Assembly: GCA_902516285.1 (NCBI GenBank)
Contig: CABXXT010000007.1
Coordinates: 1-63,939 of the forward strand
Source: an uncultured SAR86 cluster bacterium
GTDB taxonomy: Bacteria > Pseudomonadota > Gammaproteobacteria > Magnimaribacterales > D2472
Reading direction: 5' to 3'
DNA length: 63,939 nt
Each line of letters begins with the position of its first letter. The first letter of the stretch is position 1. Positions 9,714 through 18,922 of this stretch are shown one piece after another. Both the position numbers and the translations under genes were made by a program. Under the pieces are notes generated by a model. That model had not been told where the DNA came from. It saw only the letters and a program-made list of their open reading frames with translations, and ran no database searches.

Positions 9714-10705
9714 TGCATAAGATGCTTCACAGCATCTCTCTCAGACACCAATTCATCAATTGAAATCTGAAATTTTGACAAAGCGAATTCTGACAATGAT
9801 AAATCTCTTTTGATTTCAATACTTCCATCTTCAAGTGTCATAAGCGGATATCCGCATATTAATCCTTCAGGAACATCATATGCACCATCACTCGCAATTG
9901 CAGCGCTGAAACAATCTCCATGATCAGTTGGAGTTTCACAAGCAATCACAGTATCAATTGCTGCTTTCGCAGCAGAAGTTGCAGAAGATGCTCCTCTAGC
10001 ATTAATAACAGCCTTACCTCTTTGCTGTACTGAGGGTAAAAAATCTGACTCTATCCATTCCATATCGTTTATTAAATCACTTCCTCTTTGACCAGAAATG
10101 AAAGCATTCTCAGAGTCTGGATACATAGTAGGACTATGGTTGCCCCAAATAATCATATTGGTAATCTCTGAGATATTTTTGTTAGTTTTTTTTGAAAGAA
10201 TTGATTTTGCTCGATTTGAATCAAGCATTGTCATAGCCATCCATGTTTGAGAATTATTATTTGCAGCATTTTTGCCTATTAAAGCATTTGTATTAGCTGG
10301 ATTTCCCACAACCAGAACCTTTGCGTTATCATTTCCATTTTTTCCAATAGCCTTTCCTTGGTCTACAAAAATACCACCATTTATGCTGAGCAGATCTGAT
10401 CTTTCCTCGATTTTTTTACCGTTATATACAATGCCTCTGGGAATACTTCCTACCAATAGAAACCAATCTCCATTAACAGATGCTTCCTCAAAGTTACTGG
10501 TATATGAAACCTCTCCCATATTTGGAAAATATGAATCTTCAAGTTCCATTACTAATCCTTTTAACTTATCAACTACTTGTGGTATTTCTACTAGACATAA
10601 ATCAACTGTTTTGTCACCAAAAGTTTTTCCATCAACCAATCTTGGTATCAATGAATAAGCTATTTGACCAGCTGCACCTGTAACAACTACTTTTATTGTA
10701 CTCAT
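9710..10705 (-). CDS. mdh: Malate dehydrogenase (type 2, NAD-dependent)
   Basis: Interconverts malate and oxaloacetate in the TCA cycle. The N-terminal NAD fold is TGAAGQIAYSLIPRL (residues 9-23). Substrate-site segments are the mobile-loop SIPRGIVYNGK region and VVGNPANTNALI, and the catalytic histidine is in IWGNHSPTMYPD. At 331 residues it matches the longer group related to cytosolic MDH rather than the 312-residue E. coli type. Its strand runs opposite to the upstream SDR gene, and a probable promoter lies in the shared 146-base gap. Confidence 0.95.
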   Translation of the reverse strand: MSTIKVVVTGAAGQIAYSLIPRLVDGKTFGDKTVDLCLVEIPQVVDKLKGLVMELEDSYFPNMGEVSYTSNFEEASVNGDWFLLVGSIPRGIVYNGKKIEERSDLLSINGGIFVDQGKAIGKNGNDNAKVLVVGNPANTNALIGKNAANNNSQTWMAMTMLDSNRAKSILSKKTNKNISEITNMIIWGNHSPTMYPDSENAFISGQRGSDLINDMEWIESDFLPSVQQRGKAVINARGASSATSAAKAAIDTVIACETPTDHGDCFSAAIASDGAYDVPEGLICGYPLMTLEDGSIEIKRDLSLSEFALSKFQISIDELVSERDAVKHLMQ

Positions 10706-10851
10706 TTTTTCCTTAATTTAAATTGTATATGATAATTATATTCCTAAATTAAAATGTAATCCTTAATTTTTATTTCATAGTATATAATTTTAATTTGATT
10801 AAAATAATAACTGAATTCTTTATCAAACTTTCATTAATATTGGAGTGATGT
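10706..10851. promoter_or_regulatory. Divergent promoter region between mdh and the SDR gene
   Basis: This very AT-rich gap separates two divergently transcribed genes. A perfect -10 hexamer TATAAT reads towards mdh on the minus strand (10735-10740 in plus coordinates), and another reads towards the SDR on the plus strand (10783-10788). Neither has a strong -35 at 17 bases, so strength is uncertain in such AT-rich DNA. A ribosome site GGAGTG lies 7 bases before the SDR start. Confidence 0.4.
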
Positions 10852-11754
10852 ATGAATATTAAATTCGATGACAAAGTTGCCATTGTAACTGGCGCTGGTG
10901 GTGGTATTGGCAAACAACATGCCTTAGAGCTTGCTAGAAGAGGTGCAAAAGTTGTGGTCAATGATCTTGGAGGAAGTGTTGATGGAAGTGGAACAAGTGA
11001 TGCTGCAGAGGCTGTTGTTGATGAAATTACATCAAACGGTGGTGAAGCCATTGCCAATGGTGCCAGTGTAACTGATTTAGAAGCAGTTAAAGAGATGACT
11101 CAGCAGACAATTGATAAATGGGGGCGAATAGATATTCTCATAAATAATGCAGGTATTTTAAGAGATAAAAGTTTTCATAAGGTAACGCTAGATGATTTTA
11201 ATCTAGTAATGGATGTTCATTTTCAAGGAACATTAAATTGTACACATACTATTTTTCCAATAATGAGAGAACAAGAGTATGGAAGAATTATCTTTACTAG
11301 TTCTTCTAGTGGTGTTTTTGGAAATTTTGGTCAAACAAATTATGGTTCTGCAAAAATGGCAATGGTAGGTCTTATGAATACGCTGAAGCTAGAAGGGCAA
11401 AATAAAAATGTTTTCACAAATTCAATCACTCCCGTTGCATATACAAGAATGACAGAAGGACTAATTCCAGAGGATTTTGGTAAGAATTTGCAACCAGAAT
11501 TTATTACTCCAGCAGTCATTTATTTAGCAAGTGAAAATGCACCTAATGGTGCAATTGTAGCTGCTGGCGCTGGAGTGTTTTCAAGAATTTTTATTCATGA
11601 AACTATGGGAGTTTCACTGGGCATGGGTGAGGATATGACTCCTGAAAATATTCATGCAAACTGGGATAATATATCTGACATGACAGATGCTAGAGCTCTT
11701 CAAAACGGTGGAGAACAAACCCTCAAGTTTTTTGAATTAATAAATAAAAAATAA
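10852..11754 (+). CDS. Short-chain dehydrogenase, MFE-2 (3-hydroxyacyl-CoA dehydrogenase)-like
   Basis: Classical SDR of 300 residues. The NAD site TGAGGGIGKQHALELA is at 13-28, the NNAG motif is in ILINNAGILRD, and the catalytic Ser/Tyr/Lys set is in TSSSSGVFGNFGQ and NYGSAKMA. The long insertion after the second strand (VVNDLGGSVDGSGTSDAAE) and overall pattern are those of the D-3-hydroxyacyl-CoA dehydrogenase domain of peroxisomal multifunctional enzyme type 2 (17beta-HSD type 4). A role in fatty acid or side-chain beta-oxidation is therefore likely, but the substrate is inferred only. A GST gene follows after 3 bases. Confidence 0.85.
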   Translation: MNIKFDDKVAIVTGAGGGIGKQHALELARRGAKVVVNDLGGSVDGSGTSDAAEAVVDEITSNGGEAIANGASVTDLEAVKEMTQQTIDKWGRIDILINNAGILRDKSFHKVTLDDFNLVMDVHFQGTLNCTHTIFPIMREQEYGRIIFTSSSSGVFGNFGQTNYGSAKMAMVGLMNTLKLEGQNKNVFTNSITPVAYTRMTEGLIPEDFGKNLQPEFITPAVIYLASENAPNGAIVAAGAGVFSRIFIHETMGVSLGMGEDMTPENIHANWDNISDMTDARALQNGGEQTLKFFELINKK

Positions 11755-11757
11755 GAC

Positions 11758-12369
11758 TTGAAACTTTACTCCAGTAAACTTGCTCCCAGCCCATTAAAAG
11801 TAATAATTTTTTTGGCCGAAAAAAATATCAAAGATGTTGAAATTATAAATTTAAACTTAGCCGAATTAGAACACAAAAAGCCTGAATATATGTCTATTGC
11901 TCCGAACTCAAGAGTGCCCGCTCTTCAGTTAGACGATGAGTCAGTTATTCTTGAAACAACTGCAATTTGCAGATATTTGGAATCAATATATCCCGAACCA
12001 AATATGTTTGGTGAAACTCCTATAGAAATTGCAATGATTGAAATGTGGTACTCTCGAGTAACATATGAACTTTCAACACCATTAGCACATGGCTTTAGAC
12101 ATACACATCCTCACATGAGTAAAATGGAGGATCAAAATAAAGAGTTTGGACTTTCTCAAAGAAATATTGGCCTAAGCGCTTTAGAAGCATTCAACGAAAT
12201 CATTGCTTCAAAAGAATTCATAACCTGTGATAAATTTACCTATGCGGACATTCAGATGGCTACCAACTTAAATTTTTTAGTTAGATTAAATAGACTTGAA
12301 CTTAAGGATTACAAAAATCTAAATGATTATGTCACTCAGATTTTTGCAAGACCCAGCTTTTCAGTTTAA
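11758..12369 (+). CDS. Glutathione S-transferase family protein
   Basis: A 203-residue protein with the thioredoxin-like N-terminal GST domain (MKLYSSKLAPSPLKVIIFLAEK, then SRVPALQLDDESVILETTAI, with the cis-proline and Glu-Thr glutathione-contact motif) and an all-helical C-terminal domain with FTYADIQMA. The start is a TTG, chosen because it gives the canonical strand start and lies 3 bases after the SDR stop. It ends one base before the convergent nrdB stop. Substrate is unknown; coupling to the SDR suggests a shared oxidative or detoxification pathway, which is inference. Confidence 0.85.
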   Translation: MKLYSSKLAPSPLKVIIFLAEKNIKDVEIINLNLAELEHKKPEYMSIAPNSRVPALQLDDESVILETTAICRYLESIYPEPNMFGETPIEIAMIEMWYSRVTYELSTPLAHGFRHTHPHMSKMEDQNKEFGLSQRNIGLSALEAFNEIIASKEFITCDKFTYADIQMATNLNFLVRLNRLELKDYKNLNDYVTQIFARPSFSV

Positions 12370-12370
12370 T

Positions 12371-13630
12371 TTATTCCCAGTTAAGAGCACCACCAACTTG
12401 GTATTCAGTTACCCTAGTCTCAAAGAAGTTTTTTTCTTTTCTAAGATCAATAATTTCTGACATCCATGGAAAAGGATTGCTAACACCAGTAAATTCTTCA
12501 TCTAAACCTATTTGGGTAAGCCTCCTATTGGCAATAAATTTTAGATATTCTTCCATCATTGATGCATTCATCCCTAACACACCTCTAGGCATGGTATCTC
12601 TTGCATATTGAATTTCTAATTCTGTTCCTTCAAGAATCATTTGTGCTGCTTCTTCTTTCATTGCATCATCCCATAGATGAGGATTTTCAATCTTGATTTG
12701 ATTTATTACATCAATTCCAAAATTCACGTGCATGGACTCATCTCTCAATATATATTGAAATTGCTCAGCAGTTCCTGTCATTTTATTTCTTCTACCCATA
12801 GAAAGAATTTGAGTAAAACCACAGTAGAAAAATATACCTTCTAAGACACAATAAAAAGCAATAAGATTCTTAAGTAACTGCTTATCAGTTTCCTCCGTTC
12901 CAGTTTTAAAGTCTGGATTAGATATCTCTTGAGTATACTTTAGTCCCCATGATGCCTTTCTTGCTACGCATGGTATTTCTCTATACATATTAAATATTTC
13001 ACCCTCATCCATTCCGAGTGACTCAATGCAATATTGATATGCATGAGTATGAATTGCTTCCTCGAGACTCTGTCTTAAAATATATTGCCTACATTCTGGA
13101 TTAGTTATTAGTCTATATAGAGCTAATACCAAATTATTTGCAACTAAAGAGTCCGCAGTTGAAAAGAAACCTAAATTTCTTTTAACAATTATTCTCTCAT
13201 CTTCTGTCAATCCATCTTCTGATTTCCATAATACGATATCATTTGTCATATTAATCTCTTGAGGCATCCAGTGATTAGCACTTCCATCAAGATATTTTTG
13301 CCATGCCCAGTCATACTTAAATGGGACAAGCTGATTTAAATCTGCTTTACAGTTAATCATCATTTTTTGATCGACCTCAACTCTACCGTTAGCCATCATT
13401 TCATCTAATTCTTCAATACCAGCTGTTTCATCAAGATTATTTACAGCCTCTCTTGCTGCCTCTGCTCTTGATCCTTCAGTTATATTTGATTTTACTTCGG
13501 TTGATGTTGATTGTTTTTCAACTTTTTGTTCAACTTTTGGCTCTACGATGTCCTCAGGACTTTTAGAAGTCACTGGTGGTTGTGGTGGTGAAGTTAATTC
13601 TTCCTTTCCATATTCATCCCAATTTAACAT
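12371..13630 (-). CDS. nrdB: Ribonucleoside-diphosphate reductase beta subunit (class Ia)
   Basis: R2 subunit that holds the diiron-tyrosyl radical cofactor. Metal ligands and radical tyrosine are in the expected spacing: Asp in FSTADSLV, then 31 residues later Glu, +3 His and +7 Tyr in [10 protein letters not shown], and the second Glu/His pair in [10 protein letters not shown]. The C-terminal tail that docks to R1 is present (YQVGGALNW). The N-terminal 80 or so residues are low complexity ([20 protein letters not shown]) and absent from the E. coli protein. It lies 17 bases after nrdA and is cotranscribed. Confidence 0.95.
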   Translation of the reverse strand: MLNWDEYGKEELTSPPQPPVTSKSPEDIVEPKVEQKVEKQSTSTEVKSNITEGSRAEAAREAVNNLDETAGIEELDEMMANGRVEVDQKMMINCKADLNQLVPFKYDWAWQKYLDGSANHWMPQEINMTNDIVLWKSEDGLTEDERIIVKRNLGFFSTADSLVANNLVLALYRLITNPECRQYILRQSLEEAIHTHAYQYCIESLGMDEGEIFNMYREIPCVARKASWGLKYTQEISNPDFKTGTEETDKQLLKNLIAFYCVLEGIFFYCGFTQILSMGRRNKMTGTAEQFQYILRDESMHVNFGIDVINQIKIENPHLWDDAMKEEAAQMILEGTELEIQYARDTMPRGVLGMNASMMEEYLKFIANRRLTQIGLDEEFTGVSNPFPWMSEIIDLRKEKNFFETRVTEYQVGGALNWE

Positions 13631-13647
13631 ATTATTTCTCCTTTAAT

Positions 13648-16539
13648 TTACTGGCATGCTTCACAATCTGGGTCGTCAAGTGAACATGCATCAGGAACCG
13701 GAGCTGGTGCTCCTAGTTCTTCTGTTGAATTTTGGTTAGCATCAGAGCTTACCGCATTTAATTTTCCTTTTTGTACTGTTGATTTTTCAGTTGAAGTGGC
13801 TGCTATTGATCTCAAGTAATAGGTTGTTTTTAGACCAGAGTACCAAGCCATTCTGTATGTAATATCTAGTTTTTTCCCATCAGCATTACCTATATAAAGA
13901 TTTAAAGATTGAGCTTGATCAATCCATTTCTGCCTTCTGCTTGCTGATTCCACTATATATTTTGGTTCAACCTCAAAGGCTGTTGAAAATAATTTTTTAA
14001 TATCTTCTGGAATCCTTGATATTTCAGATAAACTTCCTTCAAAATATTTTAAATCATTGATCATTACATCGTCCCACAATTCTAACTCTTTCAATTTTTT
14101 TACAAGATGTGGATTAACAATAGTAAATTCTCCTGACAAGTTAGATTTAACATATAGATTTTGATATGTTGGTTCGATTGACTGAGTAACCCCTGTAATA
14201 TTAGAAATTGTAGCTGTTGGAGCAATTGCCATTACGTTAGAATTTCGCATTCCATCTTTTATGACTTTTTTCCTTAACTTATCCCAGTCTAATGTTTCAG
14301 ATTTATCAACTTTGATATATTGTTCACCTCTATTTTTCTCTAAGATATCAATCGAATCTTTAGGTAATATTCCTTTGCTCCAAAGCGATCCCTCAAATGA
14401 CTCATATGATCCTCTCTCTTTTGCAAGTTCTGTTGACGCAAGTATTGCGTTATAGCTTATTAGTTCCATGCTTCTGTCAGCAAATTCAATAGCCTCTTCA
14501 CTGCAATATGGAATGTTTTGTAAATACAATGCATCTTGGAAGCCCATTAGGCCTAAGCCAATTGGTCTATGTTTGTAATTTGAATTTTTTGCTGTATCAA
14601 CTGAATAGTAGTTAATATTAATTACGTTATCTAGCATTCTTATTGCTGTTGATACTGTTTGTTTAACTTTTTCTTCGTTTAATATGCCGTTTTCCATATG
14701 ATTCGCTAGATTCACTGAACCTAGATTACAAACTGCGATTTCTTTATCAGCACTTGTATTTAAAGTTATCTCTGTACATAAATTAGAGGAGTGGATGACT
14801 CCTGTGTGTTGCTGTGGAGACCTTAAATTACATGAGTCCTTGAATGTTATCCATGGATGTCCTGTTTCAAATAGCATTGTTAACATCTTCCTCCATAACT
14901 CTTTGGCAGGAATAGTCTTATGTTGATTAATTTCTCCATTTTTTGCTTTTTCTTCATATTCTTCATATTTCTCTTCAAATTCTTTTCCAATAAGGTCATG
15001 AAGGTCTGGTGCTTCTCCTGGTGAAAACAAGGTCCAATTTTTGTCTTGCTCAACTCTTTTCATAAACAAGTCAGGTACCCAGTTTGCAGTATTCATATCG
15101 TGTGTTCTTCTTCTTTCGTCACCTGTATTTTTTCTTAATTCTAAAAATTCTTCTATGTCTAAGTGCCAGGTTTCAAGATAACCACACATGGCTCCTTTTC
15201 TCTTTCCTCCTTGGTTTACTGCAACAGCTGTATCATTTGCAACTTTTAAAAAAGGAACTACACCTTGGCTTTTTCCATTTGTTCCTTTGATATATGAATT
15301 CATCGCTCTTACCGGTGTCCAGTCATTACCTAATCCTCCTGCCCATTTTGAAAGCAGAGCATTGTCTTTCATGGCAGAGAAAATCCCATCTAAGTCATCT
15401 GGAATTGTTGTTAGGTAACATGATGAAAGCTGAGGTCTCTTTGTTCCTGAGTTGAAGAGTGTGGGAGTAGAACTCATATAATCAAAGCTTGAAAGAAGTC
15501 TATAAAACTCTATCGCTCTTTCTTCTCTATTTTCCTCTTCAATAGCAAGACCCATTGATACTCTCATAAAAAATAATTGAGGAAGCTCGTATCTTGTATC
15601 ATCGCAATGTATAAAATATCTGTCATACAAAGTTTGAAGACCCAAATATGTAAATTGATTGTCTCTTGTGTAATCAATAGCATTACTTAGTTTTTCTAGA
15701 TCAAAATTCTTGAGTTCAGGATCAAGAATGTCTAATTCAATACCTTTATCGATATAAGCCTTAAAGGCGTTAGGGTAATGATCTTCCATTTCCTGATATG
15801 TTGATTCTTCAGCAACACCTAAAAAGTTTAGCGCCTCATTTCTTATCTGATCCATCAAAATTCTTGCAGTTACAAATGAATAATTTGGCTCCTTTTCAAC
15901 TTTTGTTCTTGCAGACATTACAAGGCTTGTTCTCATGTCTGAAACTGAGACTCCGTCATAAAGATTTTTAAGAGCTTCATCCAAAACTTCATTAACAGAA
16001 ACTTCATCTAAGCCTGAGCAGGCATCGCTTATAAGACCAGCCAACTTTTCAATATTTAGAGGTACCTTAGTTCCATCACTCTTTGTAATATTTATATTTG
16101 GTGAATCAGGTATATCAACCTTTGGTGCTTCTTTTTTTCTTTCTTGTGTTCTTTCCGCTCTATATAATATGTAGCTTTTAGCTACCTCCAGTTCTTCTGA
16201 TCTCATTAATTGAAGCTCAACTTGATCTTGTATTTCTTCAATATGTAGAGTCCCGCCGGAAGGCATTCTTCTTTTAAAAACCTCTATAACACCTAGTGTG
16301 AGTGAATTTACTTTTTTGTGAATTCTTTCACTTGCTGCTGCATTTCCTGATTCAGTAGCTAGAAATGCTTTTGTAATTGCAACTTTAATTTTATCATCTT
16401 CAAATGCAACTACTTTTCCATTACGTTTTATAACTCTTAACTTACCTGGTGCGGTAGCTTCTATCTCATTTATTGACTGATTTATTTTGTTTTGTTCTTC
16501 TTGTTGTTGTACTTCCATATTTTTTTTTTGCTCCACCAA
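13648..16539 (-). CDS. nrdA: Ribonucleoside-diphosphate reductase alpha subunit (class Ia)
   Basis: R1 catalytic subunit reducing NDPs to dNDPs. Two ATP-cone allosteric modules precede the catalytic barrel: one at about residues 32-130 (LRVIKRNGKVVAFEDDKI) and a second at about 145-240 (ITKSDGTKVPLNIEKL). The catalytic part shows LSSCYLTTIPDD, SSNLCTEITLN and the C-terminal redox-active cysteines in CSLDDPDCEACQ. The start is a GTG with AAGGAA upstream; an ATG seven codons later (16518) is an alternative with GGTGGAG upstream. NrdR and DnaA boxes lie in front. A duplicated ATP cone suggests tight dATP control. Confidence 0.95.
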   Translation of the reverse strand: MVEQKKNMEVQQQEEQNKINQSINEIEATAPGKLRVIKRNGKVVAFEDDKIKVAITKAFLATESGNAAASERIHKKVNSLTLGVIEVFKRRMPSGGTLHIEEIQDQVELQLMRSEELEVAKSYILYRAERTQERKKEAPKVDIPDSPNINITKSDGTKVPLNIEKLAGLISDACSGLDEVSVNEVLDEALKNLYDGVSVSDMRTSLVMSARTKVEKEPNYSFVTARILMDQIRNEALNFLGVAEESTYQEMEDHYPNAFKAYIDKGIELDILDPELKNFDLEKLSNAIDYTRDNQFTYLGLQTLYDRYFIHCDDTRYELPQLFFMRVSMGLAIEEENREERAIEFYRLLSSFDYMSSTPTLFNSGTKRPQLSSCYLTTIPDDLDGIFSAMKDNALLSKWAGGLGNDWTPVRAMNSYIKGTNGKSQGVVPFLKVANDTAVAVNQGGKRKGAMCGYLETWHLDIEEFLELRKNTGDERRRTHDMNTANWVPDLFMKRVEQDKNWTLFSPGEAPDLHDLIGKEFEEKYEEYEEKAKNGEINQHKTIPAKELWRKMLTMLFETGHPWITFKDSCNLRSPQQHTGVIHSSNLCTEITLNTSADKEIAVCNLGSVNLANHMENGILNEEKVKQTVSTAIRMLDNVININYYSVDTAKNSNYKHRPIGLGLMGFQDALYLQNIPYCSEEAIEFADRSMELISYNAILASTELAKERGSYESFEGSLWSKGILPKDSIDILEKNRGEQYIKVDKSETLDWDKLRKKVIKDGMRNSNVMAIAPTATISNITGVTQSIEPTYQNLYVKSNLSGEFTIVNPHLVKKLKELELWDDVMINDLKYFEGSLSEISRIPEDIKKLFSTAFEVEPKYIVESASRRQKWIDQAQSLNLYIGNADGKKLDITYRMAWYSGLKTTYYLRSIAATSTEKSTVQKGKLNAVSSDANQNSTEELGAPAPVPDACSLDDPDCEACQ

Positions 16540-16630
16540 ATTCCTTACCAGCTTTGGTTTATTTCTATTTTTTTACCTGGAAAAATTTAAGTGTGTCTGC
16601 AGTAACGAAAACTTTTTTCTCCTAAACACT

Positions 16631-16658
16631 AATATACTTGTTGTGGACAAAGAATCAA
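16631..16658 (-). promoter_or_regulatory. Candidate sigma-70 promoter of nrdAB
   Basis: Reading on the minus strand, TTGATT (16653-16658 in plus coordinates) and TATATT (16631-16636) are separated by 16 bases. Transcription would start near 16620, about 80 bases before nrdA. The DnaA-like box at 16642-16650 lies in the spacer and the NrdR boxes lie just upstream of the -35, a layout consistent with regulation. Confidence 0.4.
16642..16650 (-). promoter_or_regulatory. DnaA-like box in nrdAB promoter
   Basis: The minus strand reads TTGTCCACA, one mismatch from the DnaA consensus TTATCCACA. It falls between the proposed -35 and -10 of nrdAB. DnaA is a known regulator of nrdAB in E. coli, so a functional site is plausible; on its own a 9-base match in AT-rich DNA is weak. 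Confidence 0.4.
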
Positions 16659-16666
16659 GCAAAAAA

Positions 16667-16713
16667 ACACAATATATTGTGACAATTTCATTTTTTTACA
16701 CAATATAGTGTAT
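16667..16713. promoter_or_regulatory. Tandem NrdR boxes upstream of nrdAB
   Basis: Two 16-base near-palindromes, ACACAATATATTGTGA (16667-16682) and ACACAATATAGTGTAT (16698-16713), both close to the NrdR-box consensus acaCwAtATaTwGtgt. Their starts are exactly 31 bases apart, the three-helical-turn spacing typical of paired NrdR boxes. NrdR is the ATP/dATP-sensing repressor of ribonucleotide reductase genes. The nrdR gene itself is not in this window. Confidence 0.82.
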
Positions 16714-16752
16714 ATATCGTGTTTTTTTACTGTTGGTAAAAAGTTAATAAAT

Positions 16753-16761
16753 TGTGGATAA
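16753..16761 (-). promoter_or_regulatory. Consensus DnaA box between nrdA and glpK
   Basis: The minus strand reads TTATCCACA, a perfect DnaA box, 8 bases before the glpK start and on the upstream side of the NrdR boxes. Together with the imperfect box at 16642 it brackets the nrdAB control region. Confidence 0.5.
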
Positions 16762-16768
16762 TTAACTA

Positions 16769-18226
16769 ATGAGTAATGAATTAAAAAGATTTTTGGCAAT
16801 TGATCAAGGTACAACAAGCTCAAGATCAATTATTTTTGATAGTGATCTAAATCCAATCACAGACTCTCAAAAAGAATATGACTTGACGTATCCAGAAGAT
16901 GGTTGGGTAGAGCTAAATCCTGATGATATAGTGAATACAGTAGCTTACACATTAAATAATGTAATAAATAGAAATGATGACATAGAGGCATGCGGAATTA
17001 CAAATCAAAGAGAAACTACAATAGTTTGGTCAAGAATAACTGGAGAACCAATATACCCGGGAATTGTTTGGCAAGATAGAAGAACAACAAAAATATGTTC
17101 ACAGCTTAAGCTTGAAGGACACGAAGAAAAAGTAAAACAAAAAACTGGATTAGTGCTAGATCCATATTTTTCAGCAACAAAAATTCAATGGATTTTAGAC
17201 AATGTTAAAGGAGCGAGGAAGAAAGCAAACAAAGGTGAATTAATGTTTGGAACAGTTGATTCATATCTAATTTACAAATTAACTAACGAGAAAAAACATT
17301 TAACTGATGTAACAAATGCATCTAGAACATTACTATTCAACATACACAGCATGGAGTGGGATGAAGACTTAATGAATCTTTTTAATATTCCTATGTCTAT
17401 GATGCCAGAAGTAAAAGATTGTGACTCTGAATTTGGAACCCTATCAATATCTGATGCAGAAATACCAATTAAAGGAGTGATAGGTGACCAGCAGGCTGCT
17501 TTAGTTGGTCAAAACTGTTTTAAAGATGGTGATATGAAATCAACATACGGAACAGGATGTTTTTTAATGGTTAATACAAATCAGAATATTATTTCGGTTG
17601 ATGAAGGTCTCCTTACCACAGTAGCTTACAAAATAAATAATGAAGTTCATTATGCAATTGAGGGAAGCATATATTCTTGTGGAAATATTATTAAATGGCT
17701 AAGAGATAAAATGAAATTTTTTGAAAACTCTAAAGACAGTGAAGATTTTTTAAGGAAAGATGGAAATTCAAATAATGTTCTTTTTCTACCAGCTTTTAAT
17801 GGTCTAGGAGCTCCATATTGGAATTCTGAAATAAGAGGTGGTTTTTATGGAATTACTCAAGATACTAGCATTGAAGACATGGCAACAGCAGCCTTCCAAT
17901 CAGTTGCTTTTCAGACAAAAGATATAACAAATATTATTAGTCTCTACGATATTAAAATTCAAAAACTTTTAGTTGATGGAGGCATGGTTTCTAATAAAAC
18001 ATTTTGTCAAGTACTTGCCGACACACTTCAAATAGAAATTGTTAAACCTAAAAATGTTGAATCAACTGCAATTGGTGCTTGTAAGATTGCAATGCTCAGC
18101 TCAGGTATTAGCGTAGAGAATCTTTCAAAAAATGAAATATCTTATAAAGTAAATAAAGATCGCAGAGATGTTTATTTTAGGAATTACTCAAAATGGCAAG
18201 AATATCTTTTAAACACGATCAAATAA
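16769..18226 (+). CDS. glpK: Glycerol kinase
   Basis: FGGY-family kinase forming glycerol 3-phosphate. The N-terminal phosphate-binding segment is AIDQGTTSSRSIIFD (residues 9-23). Characteristic motifs follow: GITNQRETT, IVWQDRRT, GVIGDQQAALVGQ, TYGTGCFLMVNT, LFLPAFNGLGAPYWN and LLVDGGMVSNKTF. Length 485 is close to the usual 495-500. No glpF or glpD is adjacent, so the context does not say whether it serves glycerol uptake or lipid salvage. It ends 2 bases before the convergent ABC ATPase. Confidence 0.95.
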   Translation: MSNELKRFLAIDQGTTSSRSIIFDSDLNPITDSQKEYDLTYPEDGWVELNPDDIVNTVAYTLNNVINRNDDIEACGITNQRETTIVWSRITGEPIYPGIVWQDRRTTKICSQLKLEGHEEKVKQKTGLVLDPYFSATKIQWILDNVKGARKKANKGELMFGTVDSYLIYKLTNEKKHLTDVTNASRTLLFNIHSMEWDEDLMNLFNIPMSMMPEVKDCDSEFGTLSISDAEIPIKGVIGDQQAALVGQNCFKDGDMKSTYGTGCFLMVNTNQNIISVDEGLLTTVAYKINNEVHYAIEGSIYSCGNIIKWLRDKMKFFENSKDSEDFLRKDGNSNNVLFLPAFNGLGAPYWNSEIRGGFYGITQDTSIEDMATAAFQSVAFQTKDITNIISLYDIKIQKLLVDGGMVSNKTFCQVLADTLQIEIVKPKNVESTAIGACKIAMLSSGISVENLSKNEISYKVNKDRRDVYFRNYSKWQEYLLNTIK

Positions 18227-18228
18227 AA

Positions 18229-18846
18229 TCAGATTTTTATAGTATGAGAAATGTCTAGAGCGTTTATTTGATTTGTGTCATGAGTAACTATCAAACAGGG
18301 TATTTTAAATAACTTAATGTATTCTTTTATCAAGTTTTGAGTTCCTAGAGCTGTCTGCTTATCCAAGTTTGAAAAAGGCTCATCGAGAATCAACAACTCT
18401 GGACTCATCATTAAAGCTCTCGCAATTGATACTCGTTGCATCTGACCACCAGAAAGTTCGTGCGGCATTTTACTTAAATGTTTTTTAATTTTTAATTCTG
18501 TTGTGTATTTATCAAACATTTTTTTTGAGCTTGCATTTTCTGAGAAGCGAATATTTTTTTCCGCGTTAATATGCGGGAAAAGTGCAAAATCTTGAAAAAC
18601 ATAGCCAATATTTCTTTCGTGAGGATCAAGGCTTGATTGAGAATCACAAATTAGTTTTCCATTCAGTTGTATTGAACCGAAATCAGGTTTTTTTAATCCA
18701 GCAATAACATTAAGTAATGAAGATTTTCCAGCGCCACTTTCACCAACTACAATCGCAACCTCACCATTTTTTATTTCAAAGCTTAATTCTGAAACCAGTG
18801 TATCCTTATCAAATGAAATACTTAAATTTTTAACAACAATTGACAT
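18229..18846 (-). CDS. ABC transporter ATP-binding protein, orphan
   Basis: A compact 205-residue ABC ATPase. Walker A is GESGAGKSS (about 35-43), the Q-loop is VFQDFALFPH, the signature is ELSGGQMQRVSIARAL, Walker B is LLILDEPFSNLD and the switch histidine is in IVTHDTNQ. The pattern (FQDFALFPH, N-terminal ESGAGKSS) is closest to ATPases of the PotA/CysA/ThiQ importer group, but the C-terminal regulatory domain of those is absent. There is no permease or binding protein nearby, so the substrate cannot be assigned. Confidence 0.88.
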   Translation of the reverse strand: MSIVVKNLSISFDKDTLVSELSFEIKNGEVAIVVGESGAGKSSLLNVIAGLKKPDFGSIQLNGKLICDSQSSLDPHERNIGYVFQDFALFPHINAEKNIRFSENASSKKMFDKYTTELKIKKHLSKMPHELSGGQMQRVSIARALMMSPELLILDEPFSNLDKQTALGTQNLIKEYIKLFKIPCLIVTHDTNQINALDISHTIKI

Positions 18847-18922
18847 TTATATGACTAATATATGTCAAATTTATATATAATGCTTCTGTTTTTTATTTCA
18901 AAACCACATTAATCTCAGCGCT

